From positions 1-64,000 of the forward strand of contig JAAHHL010000032.1 in NCBI GenBank assembly GCA_010672185.1: a DNA stretch of 64,000 nucleotides. Reading direction: 5' to 3'. The first letter of the stretch is position 1. Every line of letters starts with the position of its first letter. Both the position numbers and the translations under genes were made by a program. The notes beneath the pieces are model-generated. The model saw only the letters and a list, made by a program, of their open reading frames with translations, ran no database searches and was not told the DNA's origin. Of the stretch, positions 7,186-15,732 are shown in pieces. The stretch is from Caldora sp. SIO3E6 (GTDB lineage Bacteria; Cyanobacteriota; Cyanobacteriia; Cyanobacteriales; Coleofasciculaceae).

Positions 7186-7977
7186 CTAAAATGTTTCCTT
7201 CTCGGCAGTTTGAACAGAGCAAGCATCCTCTCTAGAACTCCTGAATTTCACTGTACATTTACAATTTGTCCTACACTCACATTGTTGTGTAGGCAAGATT
7301 AACTCAGATAGTGGAACCCATCCTAGAGCTGCATATTTAGGGCAGTGGCGGCAATGCTCACCGCTTCCGAGTACCCGTCGAGCCTCCCTCATTCCGTTGG
7401 TTTTTGCAATCGCAGATTTAGTTCCCCAAAACGTCACCTTCCCCGACTCCGAAAACATTCTGAGGCGGTTGGTTAGCTGTGCAGGAGATACTTTTTCCTG
7501 GAGCATATCTATCGCTAAATATTTGATTCCAAATCGCTCACCGGTTAGGACATCTTTTCCTGAATGATACTGTTGCTTGAGGTTTCTAGCTACTAACAGG
7601 AATTTATCAGAAGTTAAATCCTCTTGCTTATCCAATGCCTGAATCATCTGGGCAATATGGATATGTTTAAGAGCTAATCCTGCTTTCTGTTGCAGCTCTT
7701 TTAAGTCTATTCTCCCTTCGTTGTAATCGTTTCCTAGTTTGATTAGAGTCTGTTTTTCTTGCAAAAAATAGCGCTCAGCCTGAGTGCGTACCGCTTCCAT
7801 TGATGCGAAGGCTTTGGAATCGCGGTATCTCCATCGACGCGAGCGCACATCGAAGGAAATTTGGGGCAGAGCATCCGAATAGAATGACGAATTTAGAATG
7901 TAGAATTTAGAATTATTTTTTTCTTTATTCTTCATCCTTAATTCTTCATTTTTACATTGATTTTTCATATTTGACAA
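7186..7977 (-). CDS. Phage minor head / head morphogenesis protein
   Basis: 263 residues from the listed start, which overlaps the upstream gene by 26 bases. The C-terminal segment GSGEHCRHCPKYAALGWVP, followed by ELILPTQQCECRTNCKC, matches the cysteine-rich end typical of Mu gpF-like minor head proteins (G-E-H-C-x-x-C ... G-W-V-P ... C-x-x-N-C-x-C), which link portal and capsid. The middle is helical. About 25 residues near the N-terminus (KNNSKFYILNSSFY) are encoded by heptamer repeat sequence (TAGAATT type, 7880-7930), so the true ancestral start is probably downstream and the N-terminus is repeat-derived. Confidence 0.7.
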   Translation of the reverse strand: MSNMKNQCKNEELRMKNKEKNNSKFYILNSSFYSDALPQISFDVRSRRWRYRDSKAFASMEAVRTQAERYFLQEKQTLIKLGNDYNEGRIDLKELQQKAGLALKHIHIAQMIQALDKQEDLTSDKFLLVARNLKQQYHSGKDVLTGERFGIKYLAIDMLQEKVSPAQLTNRLRMFSESGKVTFWGTKSAIAKTNGMREARRVLGSGEHCRHCPKYAALGWVPLSELILPTQQCECRTNCKCTVKFRSSREDACSVQTAEKETF

Positions 7978-8314
7978 TCAGTGGGATTGCATCCCTCCAA
8001 CCTGTTGAGGGCTTAGTAATCCCGTACTCAGCCGCTATTTTGCTGATAGCTGCATATCCTTGCGATTCGTACAACTGCTCAAGCTCCACAGTACGCCCAT
8101 AGGAAGTCTCTGGTTCATCCCTGAAGATGATTGCTCCTTTATCCAAGTAGTATTCTAAGCCATCAAACTGTTTGAGCTTTTGAACCTGAGAATCTGATAG
8201 CTCATTCAGCCCCTTCTTCAGTTCAATGCGCCAAAAATGTTGCTCCAAATAGCCACTAATGTAATGGTTATTTGACATCTCGCCAATCTTTTTTGGGTCA
8301 AATTCTATTATCAT
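7952..8314 (-). CDS. Hypothetical phage protein
   Basis: 120 residues, not recognised. It lies between the major capsid and minor head genes and overlaps the latter's start by 26 bases. The sequence is soluble, with a strand start (MIIEFDPKKIGE), the segment YLEQHFWRIELKKGLNELSDSQ and a C-terminal helix region ISKIAAEYGITKPSTGWRDA. The N-terminal part could bind the capsid, but that is speculation from position alone. Confidence 0.45.
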   Translation of the reverse strand: MIIEFDPKKIGEMSNNHYISGYLEQHFWRIELKKGLNELSDSQVQKLKQFDGLEYYLDKGAIIFRDEPETSYGRTVELEQLYESQGYAAISKIAAEYGITKPSTGWRDAIPLIVKYEKSM

Positions 8315-8320
8315 TTGGAA

Positions 8321-8341
8321 ATTGCTAATTGCTAATTGCTA
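8321..8341. repeat. Heptanucleotide tandem repeat (3x ATTGCTA)
   Basis: Three perfect copies of ATTGCTA in the 156-base gap between the major capsid gene and the next gene. A second, different heptamer array follows at 8432-8463 in the same gap. Confidence 0.85.
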
Positions 8342-8431
8342 ATTGAAAATAGGAGTCAGGAACCAGGAGTCAGGATAGATTGATTTTCATTCATAGTAGT
8401 GAAAAAATATTTTATTGGACTGCTTTCTGCC

Positions 8432-8463
8432 TTCTAAATTCTAAATTCTAAATTCTAAATTCC
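8432..8463. repeat. Heptanucleotide tandem repeat (4x TTCTAAA)
   Basis: Four perfect TTCTAAA copies plus a partial one, ending 8 bases before the major capsid stop codon. The identical array recurs at 34320-34350. Confidence 0.88.
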
Positions 8464-8470
8464 CAATTCA

Positions 8471-9403
8471 TCACGCTTTCACCGGGATATCAATATAGCG
8501 GCAATCAGTAGGATAATCAAAGATTGCAGGAGTGATACAAGAAAACATCGGGTAAATTCTTCTTAATCCATCTGTCCGAATGTACTCCTCTGGAGCCAGC
8601 ATTGCCACCTGCTCTTCAATGTGACGATTAATGATATCAGATTCCTTAGGATAGAGCATGATGCGGTCTTTCCCAACCCCTGGTCTAGTTATCCCGGAGC
8701 TATCTATTTGGGCAGCTTCTAGTTCTTTAACCTTAGTAATCATCAAATCAGGATAAAGCTGCTCTAACCTTTCCTTCACACTAATAGTTCCTAGGGAATT
8801 CTCCAAACTTACTATTAGATGGTGAGGGTCTTTTGGCAGTAGCAAATCCGTAGGGTAATCGGTGACAAAGTTATCTGTAAGACTCTCGATAACGTCTACG
8901 AAAAAATCCAAACACTGCTGATAGGTTGACGTGTAGATGTTAAATGCACTGTTATCTGTAGCAACTAGCCCATTGACCAAAAAGCCAGGGAAGTTGAAGT
9001 TAGGAACACCTAAGGCTGTGAATTTATTGGTTCGTTGGGCGATCGCTTTTCTCGCTACCGCCATCCGTCGCTGAAACCGATCTAGATTGAATGCATGATA
9101 ATGCTGAGCATTGTAAGCCCGTTCTTCCTGCAAACTCAAGGGGAACCCAGATGCAACCATGTAAATTGGGTATCTATCCTCATCTAGGGAGATATCCACC
9201 ACTGGAATATTGGTAGCAGCATCAGACACTAAATCTGCATCCCCAAATTCGTTGATCTTTTCATATGCAATTTCCTTCATGCCTGGAGCAAGATCAACCA
9301 TTGTCGGAATCAAGTCCCCATTCTCAAAGTACATGGTTCGGTATCTCGGTTCTAATACCTTCTCCATGCGTTGAGTCAAATCTTCATACAAAAAAGCCGC
9401 CAT
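8471..9403 (-). CDS. Major capsid protein (DUF2184-like)
   Basis: 310 residues; the shell subunit. The order protease-scaffold, cement, capsid is as in phages with DUF2213/DUF2190/DUF2184 head modules, and the sequence fits the DUF2184-type HK97 fold: an N-terminal helix (FLYEDLTQRMEKVLEPRYR), a segment VDISLDEDRYPIYMVASGFP, then a helix with QRRMAVARKAIAQRTNKFTA (spine helix), a middle domain with the GFLVNGL loop and a C-terminal strand region from LGTISVKERLEQLYP to the end. The length is typical. The assignment is by fold pattern and position. Confidence 0.8.
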   Translation of the reverse strand: MAAFLYEDLTQRMEKVLEPRYRTMYFENGDLIPTMVDLAPGMKEIAYEKINEFGDADLVSDAATNIPVVDISLDEDRYPIYMVASGFPLSLQEERAYNAQHYHAFNLDRFQRRMAVARKAIAQRTNKFTALGVPNFNFPGFLVNGLVATDNSAFNIYTSTYQQCLDFFVDVIESLTDNFVTDYPTDLLLPKDPHHLIVSLENSLGTISVKERLEQLYPDLMITKVKELEAAQIDSSGITRPGVGKDRIMLYPKESDIINRHIEEQVAMLAPEEYIRTDGLRRIYPMFSCITPAIFDYPTDCRYIDIPVKA

Positions 9404-9420
9404 CAGTCCTCCTGAAAATT

Positions 9421-9491
9421 TAGAATTTAGAATTTAGAATTGGAGCATTCCCTATTCCTCATTACTCATTACTCATTACTCATTACTCATT
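9421..9491. repeat. Two heptanucleotide arrays (3x TAGAATT; 4x CTCATTA)
   Basis: Three TAGAATT copies at 9421-9441 and four CTCATTA copies plus a partial one at 9458-9491 make up most of the gap between the cement gene and the capsid gene. Confidence 0.88.
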
Positions 9492-9493
9492 CT

Positions 9494-10027
9494 TCATATC
9501 ATCCTCAATTCCAAAATTCCCACTCCCATCTCTCCAGCTACTGGAGCAGGTGCAGCTTTCAGGAAAGTAGCATTAGGAATTGCGATCGCATTTGCTGTAT
9601 CTGCATCCTTTCTAAAGCACCCTGCTATCCCCGTCGTTCCAGGCGTTGCTGTGTGACGTAGGAATACTGGACTGCCACGGCTCACATCAGAATCAATAAA
9701 GACAGCTATCACACCACGTCTGACTATTGAGACTTCCCGGTCCTTGGGATAGCCAACCCTCCCAGTGGCATCATCCAGGGTATACCCGCTGCGTTTCTCA
9801 AACGTATCAGTGCGGTAGGTAATCCCCTCAAACTTCCCATTAGCATCAGCTGGTAAAATCACCTTCCCCGTCGCACCTTCCCCAGTACCAGCAACCACAC
9901 CCAAACCAAAAGGGAGGATTACTCCTGTGCCGTTAGTGAATGTCCAAATCTGAGCATCATCGAGGGAAACCAGTTCCCCTGGTTCATGGGACTTTTCAAT
10001 AATCAAGTCATAGTTAGTTACTGGCAT
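9494..10027 (-). CDS. Capsid cement / decoration protein
   Basis: 177 residues, overlapping the upstream protease-scaffold gene by 14 bases. The sequence is Gly/Val/Ala-rich with many short strands and the phrase VSRGSPVFLRHTATPGTTG followed by AGCFRKDADTANAIAIPNA, which matches structural cement proteins (Gp24-like) that brace HK97-type shells and precede DUF2184 capsid genes. No catalytic residues are expected. The last residues are MGVGILELRMI. The role is to stabilise the expanded head. Confidence 0.68.
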   Translation of the reverse strand: MPVTNYDLIIEKSHEPGELVSLDDAQIWTFTNGTGVILPFGLGVVAGTGEGATGKVILPADANGKFEGITYRTDTFEKRSGYTLDDATGRVGYPKDREVSIVRRGVIAVFIDSDVSRGSPVFLRHTATPGTTGIAGCFRKDADTANAIAIPNATFLKAAPAPVAGEMGVGILELRMI

Positions 10028-11177
10028 TGCGTCTGCTCCTTCGGTATGCTCCTTCGTAATTCGCCACCACTTTAGAGCGGATGGTGCTCACCCCATCTGT
10101 TCTCTGCTTAGTTTGGGTGAGGAATCGGTCAGTTTTTCTTTGGCTACCTCTATCCTTGATGCCCTCCCAAAGACCATCAATGTAGCTATCGCTCTTATCG
10201 TCTAGGTTGAGTTTGGGGTCGATGAGTGCGATCGCAGCGGCTTTAATCTGTGATGGGGTTAGCTTACTATCAATCTCAAGTTTGTCAGACCCAACTACTG
10301 GGATAACTTCGTTCCAGGCATCAAACCGCGCCTGGACTTGAGTCTCTATATCCTCATCAGTATTAGTTGTGGTATCAGCTGCGTCAAGCCGTCCCTGTAA
10401 GGTATCGTTTTCCTTTTCTAGTTCCCCAATCTTCCCCTCTGCTCCCTCTAAGTCTTTGGTGAGGGTGTCAATTCGAGATTGTAAGGCTGTAATTGCATCC
10501 TTCACATCATCAGCCACATCCTTCAAGATGCGCTGGTCCTTCTCATCTATTTTTACTATCAAATCGCTCACATTACGTTCCTCCTTTTTCTCACTATCGT
10601 TGTTAAACAAGAAATACAGAGGCTCTACCACAGCATCTCCTGTATCAAATCTGAGTGTTAAGTTTTGTCCTCCTCTACCCTGTCCCGGTAGTAGTGGTGC
10701 TGCTACATGGTTGTACTCCTCCCTGATTTGTTCAAAAATTCCATCTTCTCGCTCTCTCAACTCTTTCAAAAAATAGCCGCTGCTAGCCTCTGGCGTTTTC
10801 CCTTCTGCTAGCAAGCGGTCAATGATTTCCACGGCTCGGTAATCATCAATGATAGCTTCAGCTATTAGCTTGCCATCCTCTCTGCCAATTGTTCCTAATA
10901 GATGCCCAACCTTTAACCCGTCGCGGTTTAGATTAAATCGACGGCTTTTGGGGTGAGCAAGAAGAATTGGCAGTCCTGCAACAGACTTGACGGAATCGTT
11001 AAACAATCCCTCCTCTGTAACAACTTCTACCCGTTTTTGGGTTATACCACTCTTATCCGGGAAAAGATAAGTAAGAGGAATATCCTTTTGTCCCAAAGTA
11101 ACGTGCATCCAATATCTGCCGTCGGCTTTCTTTTCCCACGGCAGAGGGCTGTATTTGTCTAAGCGCAGTAAGTCCAT
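10014..11177 (-). CDS. Prohead protease-scaffold fusion (DUF2213-like)
   Basis: 387 residues. The N-terminal about 190 residues form a DUF2213-type capsid maturation protease: LPILLAHPKSRRFN carries the candidate catalytic His, and TPEASSGYFLKEL the candidate Ser in the SSGY context. After residue about 200 follows an acidic coiled coil (roughly 205-275, heptads through LQSRIDTLTKDLEGAEG) that would be the internal scaffold, then a C-terminal basic tail that should bind capsid. Fusing protease and scaffold in one gene is common. It lies 12 bases after the portal gene. Confidence 0.78.
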   Translation of the reverse strand: MDLLRLDKYSPLPWEKKADGRYWMHVTLGQKDIPLTYLFPDKSGITQKRVEVVTEEGLFNDSVKSVAGLPILLAHPKSRRFNLNRDGLKVGHLLGTIGREDGKLIAEAIIDDYRAVEIIDRLLAEGKTPEASSGYFLKELREREDGIFEQIREEYNHVAAPLLPGQGRGGQNLTLRFDTGDAVVEPLYFLFNNDSEKKEERNVSDLIVKIDEKDQRILKDVADDVKDAITALQSRIDTLTKDLEGAEGKIGELEKENDTLQGRLDAADTTTNTDEDIETQVQARFDAWNEVIPVVGSDKLEIDSKLTPSQIKAAAIALIDPKLNLDDKSDSYIDGLWEGIKDRGSQRKTDRFLTQTKQRTDGVSTIRSKVVANYEGAYRRSRRNASN

Positions 11178-11189
11178 CCCTTTAAACTA

Positions 11190-13178
11190 TCACAGCTCCA
11201 TCGCTACTTCTACAAAATCTGCCGCTGTCACCGTTGCTAGTTCCTCCCACTCTTCATCAGTGAGGATGTCATTGCTATCAGTACGAATTTCCGAGTGCAT
11301 CACCTCACGTATGCCACCAAAGAATTCAGGAGGCATCACCTGCTTGTAAATCGCCTCGGCTTCTTCCTTGGACTCCACACCAATAAAGAGCTTCTCTTCA
11401 TCGAACTTCCCATCAATATACTGTGCGATTGCAAATATCTTCGGTGAGTTCAACTTAGTCCCCACATACACATCCAATGCCATACCATCAGCACCTTTGG
11501 TCTTTTGGATGTGTCCATAGCCAACAGGCAGCATTTTACCGTGACGTAGCTGGAAAGGAAAGTATTGAAGTCCAATATTAAACCCATTCCACTCAATGAT
11601 CCGCTGTACCGGAGTAGCATCATCTGACCTAAGCTGACGAGCCGACTCTACAGGCTGGTCATGCCCTGCGACTTTCTTGTTCCGTGCTTTGCTAATTGCG
11701 CTCGTGCGATCGCTAGCCTCAACCACTGTTGGGGTATTTCTTCCTTGGAACCACACCCCCCATAGAGCATCTTCTCTCTTTGAGTCATCCTCACTACTAA
11801 CATCGTCACTCAAAACAAAGTCCGGGGAAAACTGGGAACCTTCGTACCCTGAGCGCACTTCTTCTGGGGTAATTGCTCCAATCTCAGTCAGAGTCTTACT
11901 TCTGTCAGCTGCTAGCTTCTCGTATTCCATGCGTTCTGTATCTGTTAGCTGCAAGTCGAAGGGAACTTTGATGTCCCATGATTCGGGAATTTTTCCCTTT
12001 GATGGGGAATCTTTGGCAAGAAAAGTATAAATTAGCAGCTGCCGTAAGTTACTTACCCAGCTGTGAGCATAGTCCTGCACAAGGATTGCCCACTCAGAGC
12101 GCATAGCCAACCCTTGATTATTAGTCAGTCCCTGGCTCCCTATCTCTCCGAATAACTTAAACTTTGGAATACCTGATGCTGCCGCCCAACGATTTTCTAG
12201 GGATTCCATAATGTCCTTTGCCCCACCGTAGGAACGAGTTACACTCCCCGGTTCCTCATTTTCCAAATCGTAGTAGATACCCCTAACCACAGACTTCCCC
12301 ATATCCAAAGCAAGGGAGCGGTTGATAATTTGCTGCTGACCTGCTTGAGTTCCTTTCTGTTTGTCTTGTAGGAGTATCTGTCCCAAACCTTTCATACCAA
12401 GGGTAAATACATCGTAATCAGCCAACATTGCGCTGCCAGCTTTGATACCCTGGAGCCAATCAATGTAAGCATCGTACATTGCTTGGATAACGCTCACACC
12501 GTCGTCATTCAGTCCTGTTTTCAGGTAGTTCCGTCTACTGTAGATTCGATTACCCCAAAATGGCAGAATTCGAGACTTGTGGATTTTTGCCCCATACTGT
12601 TGGTCTGATTCTACAGAATACAAACGGTAAAAGTTGGGTTGGCGAGTCCTGTTATTGCCCCAATCTGGGTAAAGCTCCCAGCAGTCATAAACCTGGAGCC
12701 ATCTAATAGATTTAATATTATTTTTATCAACGGGTTCACTAAATTCTTTCCTGTCATCTATACCGATTAAAATATAAGCTTTGCCGAATTGACGGGCTAG
12801 GATAGCGGCAATCGGAAAAGCATCATTAGCACCATAAATATCAGCCTCATCTTCCGATTCTGTTTTGTCCTCCCTGTTTCCTAATTCGGAAATATACTCC
12901 ATCATTAAATCAGGGAGATTATCACCAGAATTATTGTTTGCGATCGCAAGGTGGAACCAAGCTTTAGCAGCACATTCAGGATAAAGAAACACAGCCTTCC
13001 TGAGCAACTCGTCTCGGTAGGGTAAAGCTTCTAGGGATTGCCTAGTGAGTCGTGTTTTACTTGTGTTGATAGTAACATTCTCAGTTTTACTTCGAGATGT
13101 CCCAATCCCGGTGTAGGGGTTGCTTAAAGCTGCAAAAGCTCCAAACAAAGCTTGAGAATCAATTCGCAGTTCACTCAT
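11190..13178 (-). CDS. Portal protein with C-terminal InPase-like domain
   Basis: 662 residues. Residues about 60-450 are a DUF1073-type portal: the dodecameric ring at one capsid vertex through which DNA enters. Visible features include RWLQVYDCWELYPDWGNN, RSLALDMGKSVVRGIYYD and a long clip/stem region ending near LAADRSKTLTEIGAITPEEV. The C-terminal about 150 residues differ: LPVGYGHIQKTKGADGMALD, then VYVGTKLNSPKIFAIAQY and GKFDEEKLFIGVESKEEAEA resemble the inorganic-pyrophosphatase-like (InPase) domain found in phage polyvalent and head proteins. It follows a connector-like gene and precedes the protease. Confidence 0.75.
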   Translation of the reverse strand: MSELRIDSQALFGAFAALSNPYTGIGTSRSKTENVTINTSKTRLTRQSLEALPYRDELLRKAVFLYPECAAKAWFHLAIANNNSGDNLPDLMMEYISELGNREDKTESEDEADIYGANDAFPIAAILARQFGKAYILIGIDDRKEFSEPVDKNNIKSIRWLQVYDCWELYPDWGNNRTRQPNFYRLYSVESDQQYGAKIHKSRILPFWGNRIYSRRNYLKTGLNDDGVSVIQAMYDAYIDWLQGIKAGSAMLADYDVFTLGMKGLGQILLQDKQKGTQAGQQQIINRSLALDMGKSVVRGIYYDLENEEPGSVTRSYGGAKDIMESLENRWAAASGIPKFKLFGEIGSQGLTNNQGLAMRSEWAILVQDYAHSWVSNLRQLLIYTFLAKDSPSKGKIPESWDIKVPFDLQLTDTERMEYEKLAADRSKTLTEIGAITPEEVRSGYEGSQFSPDFVLSDDVSSEDDSKREDALWGVWFQGRNTPTVVEASDRTSAISKARNKKVAGHDQPVESARQLRSDDATPVQRIIEWNGFNIGLQYFPFQLRHGKMLPVGYGHIQKTKGADGMALDVYVGTKLNSPKIFAIAQYIDGKFDEEKLFIGVESKEEAEAIYKQVMPPEFFGGIREVMHSEIRTDSNDILTDEEWEELATVTAADFVEVAMEL

Positions 13179-13186
13179 AGTTCTAA

Positions 13187-13207
13187 GAATTTAGAATTTA
13201 GAATTTA
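13187..13207. repeat. Heptanucleotide tandem repeat (3x GAATTTA)
   Basis: Three perfect GAATTTA copies between the portal start codon and the upstream gene's stop, the same sequence family as 9421-9441. Confidence 0.85.
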
Positions 13208-13234
13208 GAAAAAATCATTCTACATTCACTCGTC

Positions 13235-13639
13235 TCATATAACATTAGCTCCTAGCAACCCTACAACAACATTACCTGTTTCGGCTTCACAACCACAGTT
13301 AAGCCGCTGCCTAAGAGCATCCACCCCCCAACATTCATCAATCGTTAGTCCACAATCTGCTGATTCCTGTAGGGTAAGTAATGAGGTAATTAGTGGGGTA
13401 AAATCAGCAGGTTTTAACCACTTTGCCCCATCTCCTTCTATCAACCCAGAGCGCGATACAGCCCCCCACAGTGGGAGAAAGTAGGCAGCTACTAGATAGG
13501 GGCGATAGTTAATAGTCCCGTTGTTATCAGTCCCAGTTGAAGCAGTCAAAATAGCTGTTATTTCAGCATCCTTGGTGGTGTCGGTTACACCAAGGTTAGA
13601 CTTTGTGATCGCAAGGGCTGTGTTTAGGTCGGTGAACAT
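13235..13639 (-). CDS. Hypothetical, possible head-tail connector
   Basis: 134 residues, between large terminase and portal. The helical segment FTDLNTALAITKSNLGVTD, with DAEITAILTAST and a YLVAAYFLPLW core, looks like the helical adaptor proteins (HK97 gp6 type) that bind below the portal, although those usually lie after the portal. Four cysteines occur near the C-terminus (ADCGLTIDECWG and LNCGCEAE). There is no other visible motif, so the function is a weak positional guess. Confidence 0.4.
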   Translation of the reverse strand: MFTDLNTALAITKSNLGVTDTTKDAEITAILTASTGTDNNGTINYRPYLVAAYFLPLWGAVSRSGLIEGDGAKWLKPADFTPLITSLLTLQESADCGLTIDECWGVDALRQRLNCGCEAETGNVVVGLLGANVI

Positions 13640-13717
13640 GGTGAGACAAGGGAGGACACTATCTACTAGCGTACAAAAAAAGTTACAGTATTTGGGGATT
13701 ATTTCCGAAAATGGGAA

Positions 13718-15157
13718 TCAGGTAAGTAACAATGGATTGATAAGTGCTAGTTGCCTTGCCTCTTCAATATAAGCAAAAGCCACAGCCCATGCCATCACAC
13801 TATCATCATGCCCGGTAATCGCTTCCCTGGAATATGAGCTAAAACTCCTCAGCTCATCAATCCCGTCCCAATCTGGAGGGAACTGAATTAAGCCTTCTTC
13901 CAATGCGATCGCAATCCTGTCGGTATTGATAATTTTAGAGTTCTTTGTGGTAGTCACAGCCTCAATCCGAACACCAGGGAAATGCTCAATAAGGCGTTCC
14001 TGGACTGTTCTACCACCTCCATTAGTTTCTACTGCCACCAAAACAGGAGTGTACTTATCGACCAACTTACTGCATTGATTAATCGAAGAAGTAATTGATG
14101 CATTACTTTGTTTATACTCAGCAACCAGCTGGTAAGGGATATCAGAAATATCCCAAACTTGGCAGCTAAAAGCATCATCACCACCAAAGTTAGGGTCAAT
14201 GCCGAATAGGTAAGACTTGGCAAACACAGGATCAGACCATTCCCCATGAGCTGAAGCGGTAATAGCCTCTGCCTTAAATAGCCGTGATTCAGATTTCTTG
14301 ACCCGCCAATTCCCATCCAGAAGTCTAGCCCGTTCCACCACATCTTGAGCTTCGAGGTTGGCTAGGTAATGGGGGTCTTTTTCTAATAGGGCTGGGTTAT
14401 CAGTGAGCTTTGCACTGATGAAGGTGAAGGATTTGGGGTTACTGTTGGGATATCTTGATCGCAAATCTTGGGCTGTATCTGCCCAAATTACCTCATCCGA
14501 CTTCACTATAAACCAACGCAACACCCCAGAGCGCTCAGGGTAGGGGTAACCTTGGGGGTTTATCCACCAATCAATCAGCTCAGCCAGCCAGGATTCAGCA
14601 TCAGGGTTGCAGGTAGCTCTCAACTGAGGTTTGATGCCGTGAGTTGACCTCATCCTGGTCATGAGGTAGAAGAACATTTTCTTAGAAAAGTGGGTCAGCT
14701 CATCGTAAGCAATTCTACTCACCTGTGCGCCCTGCCAGTTATAGATATTCTTCTCATGCTGTAGATGAGCAAACCTAACACTAGCACCCGTTGGGAACGT
14801 CCACCTCAACCATTTCTGATTGGATGTAGCACCCAGCGTTGGATACCAAATACCAGCTTCATCCCATAATCCCCCCTCATTGGTAATTTCTGGGGAAGTT
14901 CGGCGAAATATTACACCGCCATAGTGGGGATTCTCCAACAGTTCTGGTTTGGCAAAGTCGAGAAGTAGTGCCAGGGTTTTCCCGCTACCTGCACTGCCAC
15001 CATAGATGGCAATGTCAGCATCACTATCCAGAAACTCCTGCTGCTTGGGTTGAGGGGTGGGAAATCCGCTATCAGTATCAGTTGGTTTCGGAGCTAGGAG
15101 AGAGTTTAGTTTGACCCGCGCTGCCATTTTGGGGGTTAATGACGGGAATTTCTCCAT
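13718..15157 (-). CDS. terL: Terminase large subunit
   Basis: 479 residues. This is the packaging motor: an N-terminal ATPase and a C-terminal RNase H-fold nuclease. Walker A is GGSAGSGKT (residues 53-61); Walker B with the catalytic acid is RIAYDEL (D152, E153). The nuclease has acidic residues in FGIDPNFGGDD, in VAVETNGGG and in GHDDSVMAWA. The start used overlaps the small subunit by 80 bases; the internal Met at residue 11 would shorten the overlap to 50. The arrangement small-large-(connector)-portal is standard. Confidence 0.93.
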   Translation of the reverse strand: MEKFPSLTPKMAARVKLNSLLAPKPTDTDSGFPTPQPKQQEFLDSDADIAIYGGSAGSGKTLALLLDFAKPELLENPHYGGVIFRRTSPEITNEGGLWDEAGIWYPTLGATSNQKWLRWTFPTGASVRFAHLQHEKNIYNWQGAQVSRIAYDELTHFSKKMFFYLMTRMRSTHGIKPQLRATCNPDAESWLAELIDWWINPQGYPYPERSGVLRWFIVKSDEVIWADTAQDLRSRYPNSNPKSFTFISAKLTDNPALLEKDPHYLANLEAQDVVERARLLDGNWRVKKSESRLFKAEAITASAHGEWSDPVFAKSYLFGIDPNFGGDDAFSCQVWDISDIPYQLVAEYKQSNASITSSINQCSKLVDKYTPVLVAVETNGGGRTVQERLIEHFPGVRIEAVTTTKNSKIINTDRIAIALEEGLIQFPPDWDGIDELRSFSSYSREAITGHDDSVMAWAVAFAYIEEARQLALINPLLLT

Positions 15158-15641
15158 CTGCTACTACCCTAAATCCATGTCTTTCAATAAATGCGATCGC
15201 AGCATTAATGTCATCCTCAATCGGTCGGGGAATTACCCTCTCTATTGCCCACTTTGGCGCTGGACGGTGTTCTGTATGCTCCTCTGTAACTGTCTCCTCC
15301 TGATGCCATTTTAACTGAGGGGGCTGACCTTTCCTTCCTGGAACATAATGTTCAAGCCGTCTGGTTTTCTTAGTAGTCCACTTAATTGGTTGTCCGTTTT
15401 CAAGAGCATCAGTCAATTTTTGCAGCGCCAAACCCTTTTGGTACTTGGGACAGCGTTTTCGGAACTCTTCTCTTGCATGTACAACTGCGTCCCTAAATTC
15501 CGGTTTGTCCTCAATCCACTTATAAAAGGTTGTCTTCCCTATTCCCCCAGCCAACCAGCCAACCTCATCCCCTCCCTCTGTGGCTATCGCTTCACAAATG
15601 GTTTCGACAATTTCTTGGTTGTAACGCGATTTTCTAGGCAT
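15078..15641 (-). CDS. terS: Terminase small subunit
   Basis: 187 residues from the ATG at 15641; a TTG 24 bases upstream is in frame but less likely. The N-terminal helix-turn-helix is visible (QEIVETICEAIATEGGD, then GGIGKTTFYKWIEDKPEFRD), the DNA-recognition domain of small terminases that find the packaging site. A charged middle and a C-terminal part of unknown contact follow. The gene ends inside the large-subunit gene. Confidence 0.82.
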   Translation of the reverse strand: MPRKSRYNQEIVETICEAIATEGGDEVGWLAGGIGKTTFYKWIEDKPEFRDAVVHAREEFRKRCPKYQKGLALQKLTDALENGQPIKWTTKKTRRLEHYVPGRKGQPPQLKWHQEETVTEEHTEHRPAPKWAIERVIPRPIEDDINAAIAFIERHGFRVVADGEIPVINPQNGSAGQTKLSPSSETN

Positions 15642-15732
15642 AAGTGAACAAAATTCTTTCCTCAACCATAACGGATTGAGGGGGGAGTGGGGAAGGGAGA
15701 TTCACTTCCCCAATTGTTGGGAAGTGGGGGAA

